A stretch of 15,271 nucleotides of DNA from Melampsora larici-populina 98AG31 (taxonomy: Eukaryota > Basidiomycota > Pucciniomycetes > Pucciniales > Melampsoraceae): NCBI RefSeq assembly GCF_000204055.1, contig NW_006768866.1, positions 1 through 15,271 of the forward strand, given 5' to 3'. Positions 1 to 9,126 of the stretch are shown in pieces (the first letter of the stretch is position 1; each line of letters opens with the position of its first letter). Position numbers and translations under genes: made by a program. The notes under the pieces were generated by a model. The model was not told the origin of the DNA. It saw only the letters and a program-made list of their open reading frames with translations, and searched no databases.

Positions 1-790
1 CTATAATGTTTACAGTGTACATGTGCAAATCTTCTTCTGCAGTTGCATCCACCAAATATGTGTGAGGAAATGACATTAGAAACACACCTTGGGGGTCAGG
101 CCAAACTGCAAGTAGGGTGTTGAAAGCTGCTCTATCATGAATATTCTTGTCACAAGCATCCTTCAACTTGGGTCATTCTAGGATTTGTTTTGGTTTGATG
201 CATTCAAGTGCCCAAACCAAGTTAGGACCTGTTTTGTCAGATATGATTGAGGCTGAGAAGGCCAAAAAAGGACTTTTTTGGTCAGGCGGCTCAAGCTAGG
301 AGCTTTCAAGGGTCCTAACATGAATGAAGAAGGAGAGTGAACAGACAGATTGGGAATAGAAAAAGTCATCAGGTCTTTTTTCCAATGGTCTGGTGACCAA
401 ATTTCTTTTCCTCACAATCAGATATCTCAATCAAATATGTTTGAATTTTCTTTCATCTGATTCTCACTCTATTGACTATCCCTGAGTAAGCTCTAACTTC
501 CGCTTTCAAAAAGGTTCACATCAATCTCTCTCAAAATTTTCCTTATCCAACAGCTTGAAATCAGATAAGAGAGGCACCAAGGCCAACATTGGAACAGCCT
601 GGGCCTTAGTTAGCAACAAACTCCAGACATTCCTTCTAACTGTTCTATCAGGGCAAATCCCAAACTTGATTTCCAACACTCTGCTGTATCCCACTAGAAA
701 CAACCGTGTGCCAGCAACATAATGTGCCACAGCACACCTGTTTTTGGATGTGTTGCTCCGCAACACGCAACACCAACAAGCAGCAGACAC
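1..790 (-). pseudogene. Decayed coding region, unrecognised, probably transposon-derived; runs off the left edge
   Basis: The minus strand has a chain of coding-like stretches in shifting frames rather than one ORF. From 790 to 521 a frame reads through segments such as RNVWSLLLTKAQ and LLSDFKLLDKENFERD. At about 443-369 another frame gives KKIQTYLIEISDCEEKKFG, and 369-181 is open again in a different frame, ending NASNQNKS. From 172 to the window edge a further frame is open for 57 codons, including LLAVWPDPQGVFLMSFPHT followed by YLVDATAEEDLHMYTVNII. Amino-acid composition looks protein-like, but each stretch is broken by stops and frame changes. I infer a dead gene, probably from a transposable element. 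I cannot name the family. The 790-521 portion is the weakest, because it overlaps a GC-rich hairpin island. Confidence 0.4.
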
Positions 791-800
791 TGTGTTGCAG
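705..800. repeat. GC-richer island with CAACA/GTTGC words and a perfect hairpin
   Basis: This short island in AT-rich DNA contains the perfect hairpin GTGTTGC-TCC-GCAACAC (750-766), followed by repeated CAACA/AGCAG words. The same word composition recurs at 2135-2330 and 3920-4000. I read these as remnants of termini of one non-autonomous element family, but no complete terminal repeat or target-site duplication was found. Confidence 0.35.
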
Positions 801-959
801 TAAATACCACAAAAAGAAATTCAGGCTAGGCTGTGCAATGCCTCTGTCAGGGTGGCTTATACTTCACGTACGATTTGTTCTAGTCCTTCAAGTCGTACTA
901 AGATCCTGACAAACTATTCCGCTGGTTACGGGGAATAGATACTGCGGTTTCTATAGGGT

Positions 960-2050
960 ATAGAAAAATGGTAGTATCAGTAACTGATACTCAACAAATT
1001 CTTTTATTGATGAAAAGAACCTCTGAACTAAAGGCCCACTGTGAGTTCACAGGTGGAGGTTGGTCTAACCTGAGCCTAGTTCTTATCTCGAGACTTGAAA
1101 GTCAAGAGTAGCCTGAGATAATAATCTACAGGGATCTTGCCGACTAGAAAGCCGCAAAACCGGGGTCCTTGACCAAGGGAGAGGAAGAGAAACTAACCGG
1201 TAGATTTACGCGATGAAGTATTCTCGACTATATGATTATAGAGTGTATAATGGGAGTACGTTTGGACGCTGATTTATAACTAATTTCGAAAAGGTAAGCT
1301 TATACAAGACTATTCTTTGGGAATTTCTAGTAAGCTAATAATTCGAAATAATATTGATTTTCCAGGTAGACTCGAATCTAACTAAAAAACTTATGGGGTA
1401 AAATCAGGTGAGTCCTTCTCTACTCCAGTTGAAGGGATGGGTATTTATACCTTTTCTTCGTCTATCTGATGCAGTGCTTCCTCTCTAGCTATAGCTCACG
1501 AGTCTTCCCGATAGGCCTGTCCGCTAATACGTAGTTTTCTACTTTGTTCAACCTAATGGTAAGGAGTTACGTCGTCCGAGTATGTAATCAAGTGTTTAAT
1601 TCTCAGGATCTGTCCTTGGAGCTTCTTGGCTCTTTACGTGATCCTATTGTTACCTTTGCTAACTCGTGAATTGTTACTTCTTGCTAGTTTATCTCTTTCT
1701 AGTAAAGTAAGTCTTTTCTCATTCATCGAATGTTAGTCTGGTAGTTTGATACTAACTCTTATTCTTCTGGTCCTTCGTTAGTACCCTAGTATCTCCTTCC
1801 TAGTTTCCTTATCTGGACAGGAGACTTCTCTAATCATTCTCTTGGACATTTCTATTAGAACAAAAAGGAATATTCTTTTCGTTTCTATTTTGTGTAAATA
1901 GACTTTTGATACTAAGTCTTAAAAAGTTGTGGGTAATTTTCAGAGGTCTTTCTATCTCTGTTACTTCTCCTCTGATGCTTTGGTATTCTTATGCCGTCAT
2001 GACCTTTGAAACTAGGTCTAGAAGTTGTATTTTCTTAGATTATTATTTGT
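960..2050 (-). mobile_element. Possible old solo LTR, minus orientation
   Basis: No open reading frame of note lies here. Read on the minus strand it has the order expected of an LTR: a CT/GA-biased U3-like part (about 2050-1460), a TATA-like TATAAATA at about 1443-1450, and an AATAAA polyadenylation-like signal near 1010. Just beyond that, at 973-991, is the perfect inverted repeat AGTATCAGT-A-ACTGATACT. A second hairpin, CTATTCC...GGAATAG, lies at 914-938. I could not find matching TG...CA ends, a primer-binding site or a target duplication, so the assignment is weak. On the plus strand there is also an intron-like segment with a GTAAGC donor near 1293 and a TTTTCCAG acceptor near 1366. The words TTTGATACTAA recur near 1746 and 1906. 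Confidence 0.3.
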
Positions 2051-2129
2051 GTTATAACTAATTAAATGAAACGAATTTTATTTTTATTTTTATTAAGTCT
2101 TTGTAGCTCTTCTGGTTCTTATATGTAAG

Positions 2130-2330
2130 AGCTCGGGAGCTGACAGCCTCAACCGTTGCACAATGCAACAGGCGCAACAGCGCCCAAAAAGAATCAATTT
2201 GTAAGTTTTCCAGTGCAGCAACGCAGCAAATGTTGTTGCAGCGCAAAAAAACAACCAATTTGAGCAATCCTGTTGCGCTGCGGGTCAGGCGGCCAGTGGA
2301 AATTTAATTCTACAGTGCGGTGTGGTGATC
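2130..2330. repeat. GC-rich island with clustered small hairpins
   Basis: This is a GCAAC/GTTGC-rich island between AT-rich flanks. It contains two consecutive hairpins, GTTGCA-CAA-TGCAAC (about 2155-2169) and GGCGC-AACA-GCGCC (about 2171-2184). It also has the word TTCTACAG followed by GCGGTG near 2307-2325, which is shared with the island at 3920-4000. No terminal inverted repeat pair could be closed between the islands. It is probably an end of a decayed non-autonomous transposon. Confidence 0.35.
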
Positions 2331-3915
2331 AATTTAAGGGATCAATGAAAAAATTCATCATTAGTAGTTTACCAGTTTACTAGAAAAGTTTAGCAGGGAA
2401 GAAAATTCAAAATGAAGGTTTTTGGATCAATTGAAGCTCTTATAGGCTTATGTATTGGTAATTGGGTTAACATTACATCATTTTATTTCAAATTAATTAT
2501 TGAGATCATTAGAGTTCATTCACAAATTTATTACAAAAAGAAAGAAAGAAAAACATAAGAAAAATTTGAAAATATAGGTATACAGGTTGGAAAATGGTTT
2601 TTAGGGTATTAATATTAGGTTTATGGGTTTAGTATGGTTAGAATATGAAAGAACAACATTATATTATACTGTAACAATTTTAATCTTGAAGGTTGATAAG
2701 AAGAAGCAGAAGTTATTAGAGAAAAGGTACTTTTTTGAAGTTGGTAAACTTGCATATGTAATGGTGGTGATAGTGAAATTTAAGGTTGCCAAGAGGATTT
2801 TCAGGGATTTTTAAGGCTATAGAGGATGATGTCATATTACATGAGCAAGAAAAAGAGAGTAGCAGCTGTGAAAAGTGAAGAAAATGGGTGAATTTTGTCA
2901 AAAATGAAGGTTTTCAGCTCATTACATATGTCAAATGACGTCAGATTAGGTTGGTAGATAGCTCATTCAACGCAAAAGAGTGGATTACATAATGTACAAA
3001 CTTTAAATCAATAGTAGCAGAGTTTTATGTAAAAAGGTATAAGGCAAATAAGAAATTGGTGTGAATCTCGAATTTACAGTCACAAGTCAACATGTAACAC
3101 TAAAAACCTTAACTTCACAACTCAATATCTTACTCATCACTCATCAGAAATAGGTCATATGGGGGTGATAAATGATCAGTAACACGAGGGCTACAAGATG
3201 CACTCTAGTAATCAAAAATTGGACCTCATCTGAAAAAATTTGTAATCTCAAAATTCGGTTTTCAGCTAGTTTACAAGGAAAAAATCACCTGTATTCATCA
3301 TAAGAAGTGCTGTACATCATATTATTGTGTCATTGATCACTTTTAGCCGTGAAAATTACATCAATTATTAGTAACAAAATCATTACATTGCGTCATGATA
3401 GGGTTTTTAGGGATTTTTGGGTGGATTTGATTGGTTTTGAGGCTGTTGACCATTGTAAAAGTTGGAGTACATTGTTATATATACTTTGAGATGATTCTGG
3501 GACTGTTGTTCCCCTTTTTTCTTTATCATTTACGCAGTTATTATTTTGTTTATCATCATAAACTTATTTTAATAGTATCTGGTCACTCAAATACGCCCTT
3601 TATTATAGCTATAAAGAGAAATTTACTTTAGTTTTATAGTCAAAAAGACTTATTGGGAATAATATCATAAAGATATTGCTTATTTTCTTCAGTTATCATT
3701 TGGGAATAACACTATAGCAGTGCTGATAGTAATAAAAATTGTGCTTTTGAAGTTAAAATACATGTGAAAGTTATATTCCTCTGGTGCCTTATCTGTACTC
3801 AATACAACAGCGCCTTTTCCTGATTGTGTTCTTTTAGAAGAGCAGTCTCAGACAACTTCTACTAGTCATTATATTAGTAGATTATCCTCTTCCAGCTCTG
3901 TATAACCCTTGTTGG
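2331..3915. other. AT-rich intergenic DNA, no gene seen
   Basis: Short open stretches occur on both strands (for example 2623-2814 and 3431-3631), but they are low-complexity, have no recognisable domain and no matching splice signals. There is a small GAAA microsatellite near 2538-2552, a perfect CRE-type octamer TGACGTCA at 2936-2943 with no adjacent gene, and two copies of GGTTTTCAGCT near 2909 and 3257. I see nothing else supportable. Confidence 0.6.
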
Positions 3916-3919
3916 GTTG

Positions 3920-4000
3920 TAAGTTCTACAGCGGTGCGGTCAGAAAAACCGCAACGCAAGCGCAGCGCAGCACACAATGTCTGCATTGCTGGCCCAGGGT
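3920..4000. repeat. GC-rich island with TGCGGT/ACCGCA hairpin
   Basis: The word TTCTACAGCGGTGCGGT leads into a perfect hairpin, TGCGGT-CAGAAAA-ACCGCA, followed by GCAAC/GCAGC words. TTCTACAG with a following GCGGTG is shared with the island near 2310. It is probably a terminal fragment of the same non-autonomous element family; the boundaries are not definable from this window. Confidence 0.35.
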
Positions 4001-4080
4001 TGCTAGAAATAAAGATACTTATGCTTTTAGTTTGTAAGACAAGTTTTAAAGGTTTACAGTTGCAGCATATAAAGTTCATT

Positions 4081-4235
4081 TTTTGGAATGGTCAATCATG
4101 AAGTATGATAATCTAATTGAAGCTGTTTGATGAGTTGTTGAAAAATATGGACTGGGTCTTTTAGAATGGTCAAGATCATCAGGTATGAAGATATGATTGT
4201 AGGTGTTTGACAAGACATTGGATTAATATCAAGCA
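4081..4235. repeat. Degenerate tandem duplication, period about 78 bp
   Basis: Two related segments start with GAATGGTCAA at 4086 and 4164 and continue with similar words (ATGAAG, TATGAT, TGTTTGA). They are diverged by substitutions and a small gap. This looks like an old local duplication in non-coding DNA, and no function is apparent. Confidence 0.45.
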
Positions 4236-4643
4236 AGAAAGTCCAATATCACACTATACCTTTCTGAATCTGTTTGGATGTAAAAAGGAGATGTGATTTT
4301 CTAGTACTACAAATGGTGCAATCAAATGGGTGTAGAATTCAATTTGAGCTGGCTCATCTGGTATTTCACACACATGTTTTTTTACACTCATTACCTGGTG
4401 GAAAGAAGGCGTATTGAATATTAGATATGACTGGGCTCAGCATGAAATTCTCCAACCTATAAAAAAGGTGAAAAATTATACATGAACCCCCCAGCTTATG
4501 CAATTTTTCACCCACCAGTTTTTTGCAACACAAAACGGGTGGAAAGATATAGGTCCCCATTTTATAAGAGAGACTGATTGATTCAAGATCTTGATGACCC
4601 AAGCCTGGGCCTACTTTATGTTTGAACATCAAGATGTATTTAG
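4236..4643. other. Intergenic DNA with one 11-bp inverted repeat
   Basis: No gene is seen. A perfect inverted repeat, GGTGAAAAATT (4467-4477) and AATTTTTCACC (4502-4512), encloses 24 bases. A long open frame on the minus strand across this region and the adjoining MITE has no domain and reads through the MITE hairpin, so I do not call it as a gene. Confidence 0.6.
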
Positions 4644-4808
4644 GGGATACAAAGTTCAAACTGGGGTTTTTTTGCCAGTTTCCCAGTTTGCCAAATACTG
4701 CCAAAAACGCAAACTGAGAAGCTGGGAGAACATGGGAAAGTTCCAAACACAGCCAAAAACGAAAACTGGGAAACTGGGAAAAAAATCCCACTTTTAACTT
4801 TGTATCCC
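4644..4808. mobile_element. Hairpin MITE, ~165 bp, TIR about 45 bp
   Basis: The left arm starts GGGATACAAAGTT (4644-4656). The right arm ends with its exact reverse complement, AACTTTGTATCCC (4796-4808). The similarity continues inward for about 45 bp with only a few mismatches, through a T-run and CCAGTTTCCCAGTTT. The element is therefore almost entirely two inverted arms with a loop of about 70 bp, the form of a non-autonomous DNA transposon. A TA precedes the outer G on the left, but I see no convincing target duplication on the right, so the superfamily is open. Confidence 0.8.
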
Positions 4809-5255
4809 ACAATTGTAACCAATCCATGCACCACACTTGAACTGAGTGAGTAATCTTACATTCAGTTCTTTGACTGTACCAACAAACTTATGATCAGCTG
4901 CAGTTCTTCTTAAAGATAAACATCACCCAAGCCTATCTCAAGATTAGGTTGAGTGACACATTTTGTAGAACAAAGCCTATGTTATTAACTCTGGGCTGGA
5001 CATCCTGAGAAGAACAAATGGTTTATTGTCTATGTGTATCTTGAAACATTCTGCTATGTACTAGTGAAATATTGTGCATGATAGGTTACCCTTTCCTTGT
5101 AGGAAGAATTTTTCCAGAAGGATCCATCCATATCTCAAAGGGATATTACAATTCAAAAACAATAAGATTAGAAGGTGTACAAGATAAAAGACAATGGTAG
5201 GGTATAGATCACTCAAGAGTGTTTTTTTGTTGGTGAAGTTCCTTCAAGGCAAGCA
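4809..5255. other. Intergenic DNA, nothing recognised
   Basis: This interval holds no coding-like stretch, RNA gene or strong repeat. The only structure noted is a 7-bp inverted repeat, GAACTGA (4839-4845) and TCAGTTC (4862-4868), which may be chance. Confidence 0.6.
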
Positions 5256-5453
5256 ATGAAAGTAAGGGTAGTGATCAAAATCTTGGGAATGATCATCATC
5301 TTGATGATCTTGATCAACTCAATACCTTCCATTTTCCCCTTTCATGTCTCTTCCTCAAAACCACACACATCTAACCCAATTCAACCTGATTTCAAAATTC
5401 TAAACATTTCTATGCCTAAGTTAGGGCCCATTCACTTAACCAATTTCCGGTGA
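5256..5453 (+). CDS. Small ORF with hydrophobic N-terminus, hypothetical
   Basis: The ORF encodes 65 residues. Residues 1-8 are basic (MKVRVVIK) and residues 9-30 form a strongly hydrophobic segment (LGMIIILMILINSIPSIF), as in a signal peptide or signal anchor. The rest is Ser/Pro/Asn-rich with no cysteine and no known domain. Rust genomes encode many small secreted proteins, so a secreted or membrane peptide is possible. Against it, the last ten codons and the stop lie inside the MITE at 5424-5562, codons are AT-biased like the flanks, and the TGA overlaps a GTGAGA donor-like site. It could be a chance ORF, or a gene whose tail was replaced by the MITE insertion. Confidence 0.25.
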   Translation: MKVRVVIKILGMIIILMILINSIPSIFPFHVSSSKPHTSNPIQPDFKILNISMPKLGPIHLTNFR

Positions 5454-5562
5454 GAAATCACATTCTACAAAATTTAAAGTGTCTATTTGGTGGTACATGT
5501 TTCATTTATGCATTAAAAAATTTACAGAATGTGATTTCTGGTCAAAAATTCCTCAAGTGAAC
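5424..5562. mobile_element. MITE, ~139 bp, possibly Tourist/PIF-Harbinger- or Stowaway-like
   Basis: The core arms are perfect: AGAAATCACATTCT (5453-5466) and AGAATGTGATTTCT (5526-5539). Diverged pairing extends outward to TTCACTT (5431-5437) and AAGTGAA (5555-5561), giving a TIR of about 40 bp. The left end reads TTA-GGGCCC and the right end is followed by TAA. The flanks agree with a TA or degenerate TWA target duplication, but the right terminus seems to have lost a few bases. It supplies the 3' end of the small ORF starting at 5256. Confidence 0.75.
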
Positions 5563-5771
5563 TAATCTTTGATTTATTTTGATGTTTACAATTCCAATTC
5601 CAATTCCAAAAATCATATATGTATCAAATCCATCAAATCCAAAACTTTTTTCTTCTTGATCAATTCTTAATCACATCTTACAAAACCCCAAAACCAATAA
5701 AAATACATATCAAATTCCAAAATTCCAAGATCTAATCAAATCCAATTCATCAATGTTTGATAATCTTATTT
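5563..5771. other. AT-rich 3' flank of the glycosyltransferase gene
   Basis: This is low-complexity DNA with repeated TTCCAA words near 5591-5608 and 5715-5727. It should hold the 3' UTR and polyadenylation region of the minus-strand glycosyltransferase. I saw no gene. Confidence 0.5.
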
Positions 5772-7558
5772 CTAAGGTAATTTAAAATACCAATCCCAAC
5801 GATAAACCAATCCCGATCTTCTCCAAGCCTCCAAAACTCTAAACTTAACCATCGGAAACCTAACCCCCCACAAAAAAAACAAATCTCATCAATTTCTCCT
5901 CAAAAAAAGAACCTTCACAACTTTAAAATTTAGAAATCATTTATAAGACATTCTTACCATTCAATTGATTTAAGCCAATGTAAAGCTACTGTATCTGAAT
6001 CGATTTCAAGTTGATTCCAATCTCCCATTCTCCAACCCAAATCGATTCTCATCAACCGATCCACTCGATCATCTAGATCACTTAACCAAGCTCCTACTCT
6101 TGCATCTTCAATTCCAACTTGAGATTCATATGACATATTAGATGTACCAATCCATTCCACCTTAAACCCCCCCCAAAGAACATCCATCATCCATCAGTTT
6201 TTCAGGGTTGGGTTGTGGTGAGATAAAATGAAACTTACTAGTGGCCAACTTAGGGCATAAGCTAAACCTCTAAAGTATGCTGGAAATAATGGATTCGATC
6301 CTTGACTAGTACCCCAATATATATTCGAACCACAATCCAAGTTTTGAAACTCTTTAATCAAATTAGGAATGACTAAAAAAGTCTAACCGCTCAAAAAAAA
6401 GAAGAAAAAAACACGAATAAGTTGAGAAATGAAAAGGTTTAGTAAATAGGCATGAATTTTGTGAGAGTGAGAAAGAAACCTTACATCATCATCCGATTTC
6501 ATCACGAACTGAGGTCTACCAATCTCTTTAATCCTAGGATCTCGATTCTCTAGTCCGATCTCACGATCCAATACTCTATCCATTTTCCAACGACCATTAG
6601 CACCCATTGAAACCCAACGAAAAAACTCATACGTCTTTCCCAAATCGATATTATCCTTTTCAAGATTCTCAAGAACGATCACATCATTTCCATACCGTTT
6701 GTTTTCTTCTTCAATTAAATAATTCCAATACTCATTCTTAGGTTTACCTGAAATGAAAACTAAATCGATGATCGGTGCTTGATGATTGGAAGAAGAAGAA
6801 GAAGAAGGTGGTAAGTCAGCTTTGAGTAATGTTCTGATTAGGTTTCGTTTGGAGTATCGATCTGGTGTTGTAAAGATTCCAATAAACAATAAACTACAAT
6901 CTTTTTGTAACTTCGCATCACATTTAAACCTAGAAACCGGTCTGTTCGATCTCAATCCTTGATCTCCTTTATACCACAGATACTCCGATAGATTTGATGG
7001 ATGGTTTTTCGTCAATGAAGGATCAAGTTGATCTGCATGAGTTTCTTCTAATGGATCATAATGAATAGGTATACTCTTATTCTTTAATTCTTTAGATGCT
7101 TTGGTGATATTTCGATGAATAGCATGTAAGATTCTTAAATTATAATTTGATAATCTTTCTTGGTTTTGTAATTCGATCGAAACACTTGATTTAGTCTTGG
7201 TTTGAATGTTTTTGGTTTTTTGATATGGATCACCGATTGGTTTGATTTGAAATGTGATAGGATCTATGATTGGATCTAATTGTAAATGATTAGGTTGATC
7301 TAATGTCCAACTGATCAAATTATAGATAATCAAAATACTACTGATGATGATGATAATGAGTTTTGATAATCTTTGGTTATTGGATGGTTTGAATCTAGTT
7401 GGATGGTTTGGATCTGGTAATAAAGGTTGATGGTTTGATTTGAATTGGTTTTTGATTTGATTAGGTATCAGTTTACTTAGTTTCTTCTTTAATGGTTCTT
7501 GTTCTTGTTCTTGTTGTAATAATCTTCTTTGATCTTGATTGTGATTGGTATGATTCAT
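5772..7558 (-). CDS. GT31-type galactosyltransferase-like type II membrane protein, four exons
   Basis: Predicted exons on the minus strand are 7558-6485, 6382-6239, 6160-5958 and 5859-5772, giving 502 residues with all phases closing. The N-terminal ~65 residues are cytosolic and rich in Gln, Lys and Pro. Residues 67-84 (KLIIIIISSILIIYNLIS) form one membrane anchor, followed by a luminal stem. The catalytic domain starts near CSLLFIGIFTTPDRYSKRN (221-239), continues with LGKTYEFFRW (306-315), and has the DDD metal/sugar-nucleotide motif at 356-358, split from TFLVIPNL by intron 1. YWGTSQGSNPLFPAYFRGLA (380-399) and GIEDARVG (422-429) follow. These match fungal GT31/Galactosyl_T proteins, which transfer sugars from nucleotide donors in Golgi or ER; donor and acceptor are not predictable here. 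Donors are GTAAGG, GTAAGT and GTAAGA. Without intron 3 the protein would stop at 5954 with 473 residues; I prefer the spliced form. Confidence 0.88.
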
Positions 7559-7832
7559 GTGAACTTTAGCTTCTTGTTCTCTTTGATTGACTCAATGGTT
7601 TTCTCTTGAGGTTCTCTCGTTGAATTGTGTTTGGGTGAATGTTTTGCTGAGCTGAAGTTGGTTAGAATTCAATTCCCGTTCCTGTGGACCAGTCATGAGC
7701 AGGGTGAAGCGGCCCTGAGGACAAACCGCGAAACCCGAATAGGCGTCCACAATTTTCAGAGCATTCACCCAGGTCTGACTGATCTTGTTGACCAAACTCA
7801 TTCTCGAAACCATTCAATTTGCTAAATCAAGA
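7559..7832. promoter_or_regulatory. Shared divergent promoter region of the glycosyltransferase and TRM7 genes
   Basis: The two start codons are 274 bp apart on opposite strands, so both 5' UTRs and promoters must fit here. The middle (about 7670-7760) is more GC-rich than the flanks. I see no clear TATA box or repeated operator, and coordinated expression is only a possibility. Confidence 0.55.
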
Positions 7833-9126
7833 ATGGGAAAATGTAGTAAAGGTAAGTACTTTTCTATCAAGCAATCGAACCCATCCCATCCTATCACTAA
7901 CATTAACATCATCCAACCAGATCAAAGAGATATATTCTATCGACTTTCGAAATCAGAAGGTTACAGAGCCAGATCAGCATACAAACTAATCCATCTAGAC
8001 CAACACTATCATCTCTTCAACAATCCAAACCAACCCATCAAAACAGTCGTCGATCTATGTGCTGCTCCTGGTTCTTGGTCTCAAGTTTTGGTCAACAAAC
8101 TTGGGTAAACCTCTTGACTTCTAAATCTTCAAACCACAAAACTCTTAAAATCCTAAAACCTCTCTTGATTTCTCTTTTTAACTTTATATTTAGTCATCAT
8201 CCTGAACTTCATGATGAATTACCTAAAATCGTGGCTGTCGATTTACAACCTATGGCTCCTTTATCTGGTGTACATCAATTAATGGGTGATATCACTCAAA
8301 TCGAAACTGCTCAAGCTATCATGTCTTATTTCAATGGTCAAAAAACTGATTTGGTCGTATGTGATGGTGCACCTGATGGTAAGCTTTCAATCAAAAAAAT
8401 TTCCTCATCAACTTTCTTACCAAGATTGGTTTTCTTACTTTCGATTTCAATAGTCACTGGTTTACACGATTTAGATGAATTCGTTCAAGCACAATTATTA
8501 CTTGCAGTAAGCTCGCAAAGAAAACCCCATTGAACACCCATTTCAGACGTCTCTTTCCAATCACAATGATTGATTTTTCATTCTTTCCGATCATAAAGGC
8601 ACTCAATATCACGTTATCTTTATTAAGAGAAGGAGGAAGTTTTGTTGCCAAGATCTTCAAAGGAAGAGATGTAGGCTTATTATTATCACAATTAGATTGT
8701 TTCTTTGAAGAAGTCTCAACTTTCAAACCCAAAAGTTCAAGAGATTCAAGTATAGGTAAATCGACCAACCCATTTTGATTTCTTACCATTCATTCCTAAA
8801 CGATCAAGTTGTTTCTAACCAACATTGGATTTCTCAAAGAATCATTTGTGATTTGTAGAAATTATAAACCACCGATTGGGTTTATACCAGATATGAATCA
8901 ACCTTTTTCAGAACACCCTTCGATTCATTCTTCATCAACCGAAACCTCTTCTCAATCGATTCATTTAAAACAAATCCTTCAGTTTGTGGCTTGTGGTGAT
9001 TTATCTGCTTATGATCCAATCGAAAATCCAACTACTTCATCCATCAACAACTCAACAAATCATTCAACTCAACTTACTTCATCTGAACTTGGCTCTGAAA
9101 CTTTGATCTCTAAATTAACCATTTGA
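7833..9126 (+). CDS. TRM7: tRNA 2'-O-ribose methyltransferase, TRM7/FTSJ1 type, six exons
   Basis: Predicted exons are 7833-7851, 7921-8104, 8194-8378, 8454-8506, 8599-8755 and 8840-9126; introns are 69-92 nt and all phases close to give 294 residues, near the 310 of yeast Trm7. The start is fixed by a tiny first exon encoding MGKCSK, which joins [20 protein letters not shown] as in the family. The SAM-binding motif [11 protein letters not shown] is at 51-61. [12 protein letters not shown] (80-91), [16 protein letters not shown] (123-138) and [13 protein letters not shown] follow. The FtsJ catalytic tetrad K-D-K-E is intact at K28, D125, K165 and E200. Family knowledge: the enzyme methylates anticodon-loop positions 32 and 34 of certain tRNAs with Trm732- and Trm734-type partners. 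The C-terminal ~50 residues (after ACGDLSAYD) are Ser/Asn/Thr-rich and poorly conserved. It is divergent from the glycosyltransferase and convergent with the ferredoxin gene. Confidence 0.97.

Noticed and set aside
2936..2943. Perfect CRE octamer TGACGTCA as a promoter element
   Set aside because: No gene starts nearby on either strand, and an 8-bp match is expected by chance at this scale.
4366..4836. 156-codon open frame on the minus strand
   Set aside because: It reads through both arms of the hairpin MITE and through an inverted repeat. It has no domain, and matching open frames occur on the other strand for the same reason.
7785..8108. Longer TRM7 start at an upstream Met
   Set aside because: That frame runs through intron 1. 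The family start MGKxSK-D is encoded by the small exon at 7833-7851, spliced in phase.
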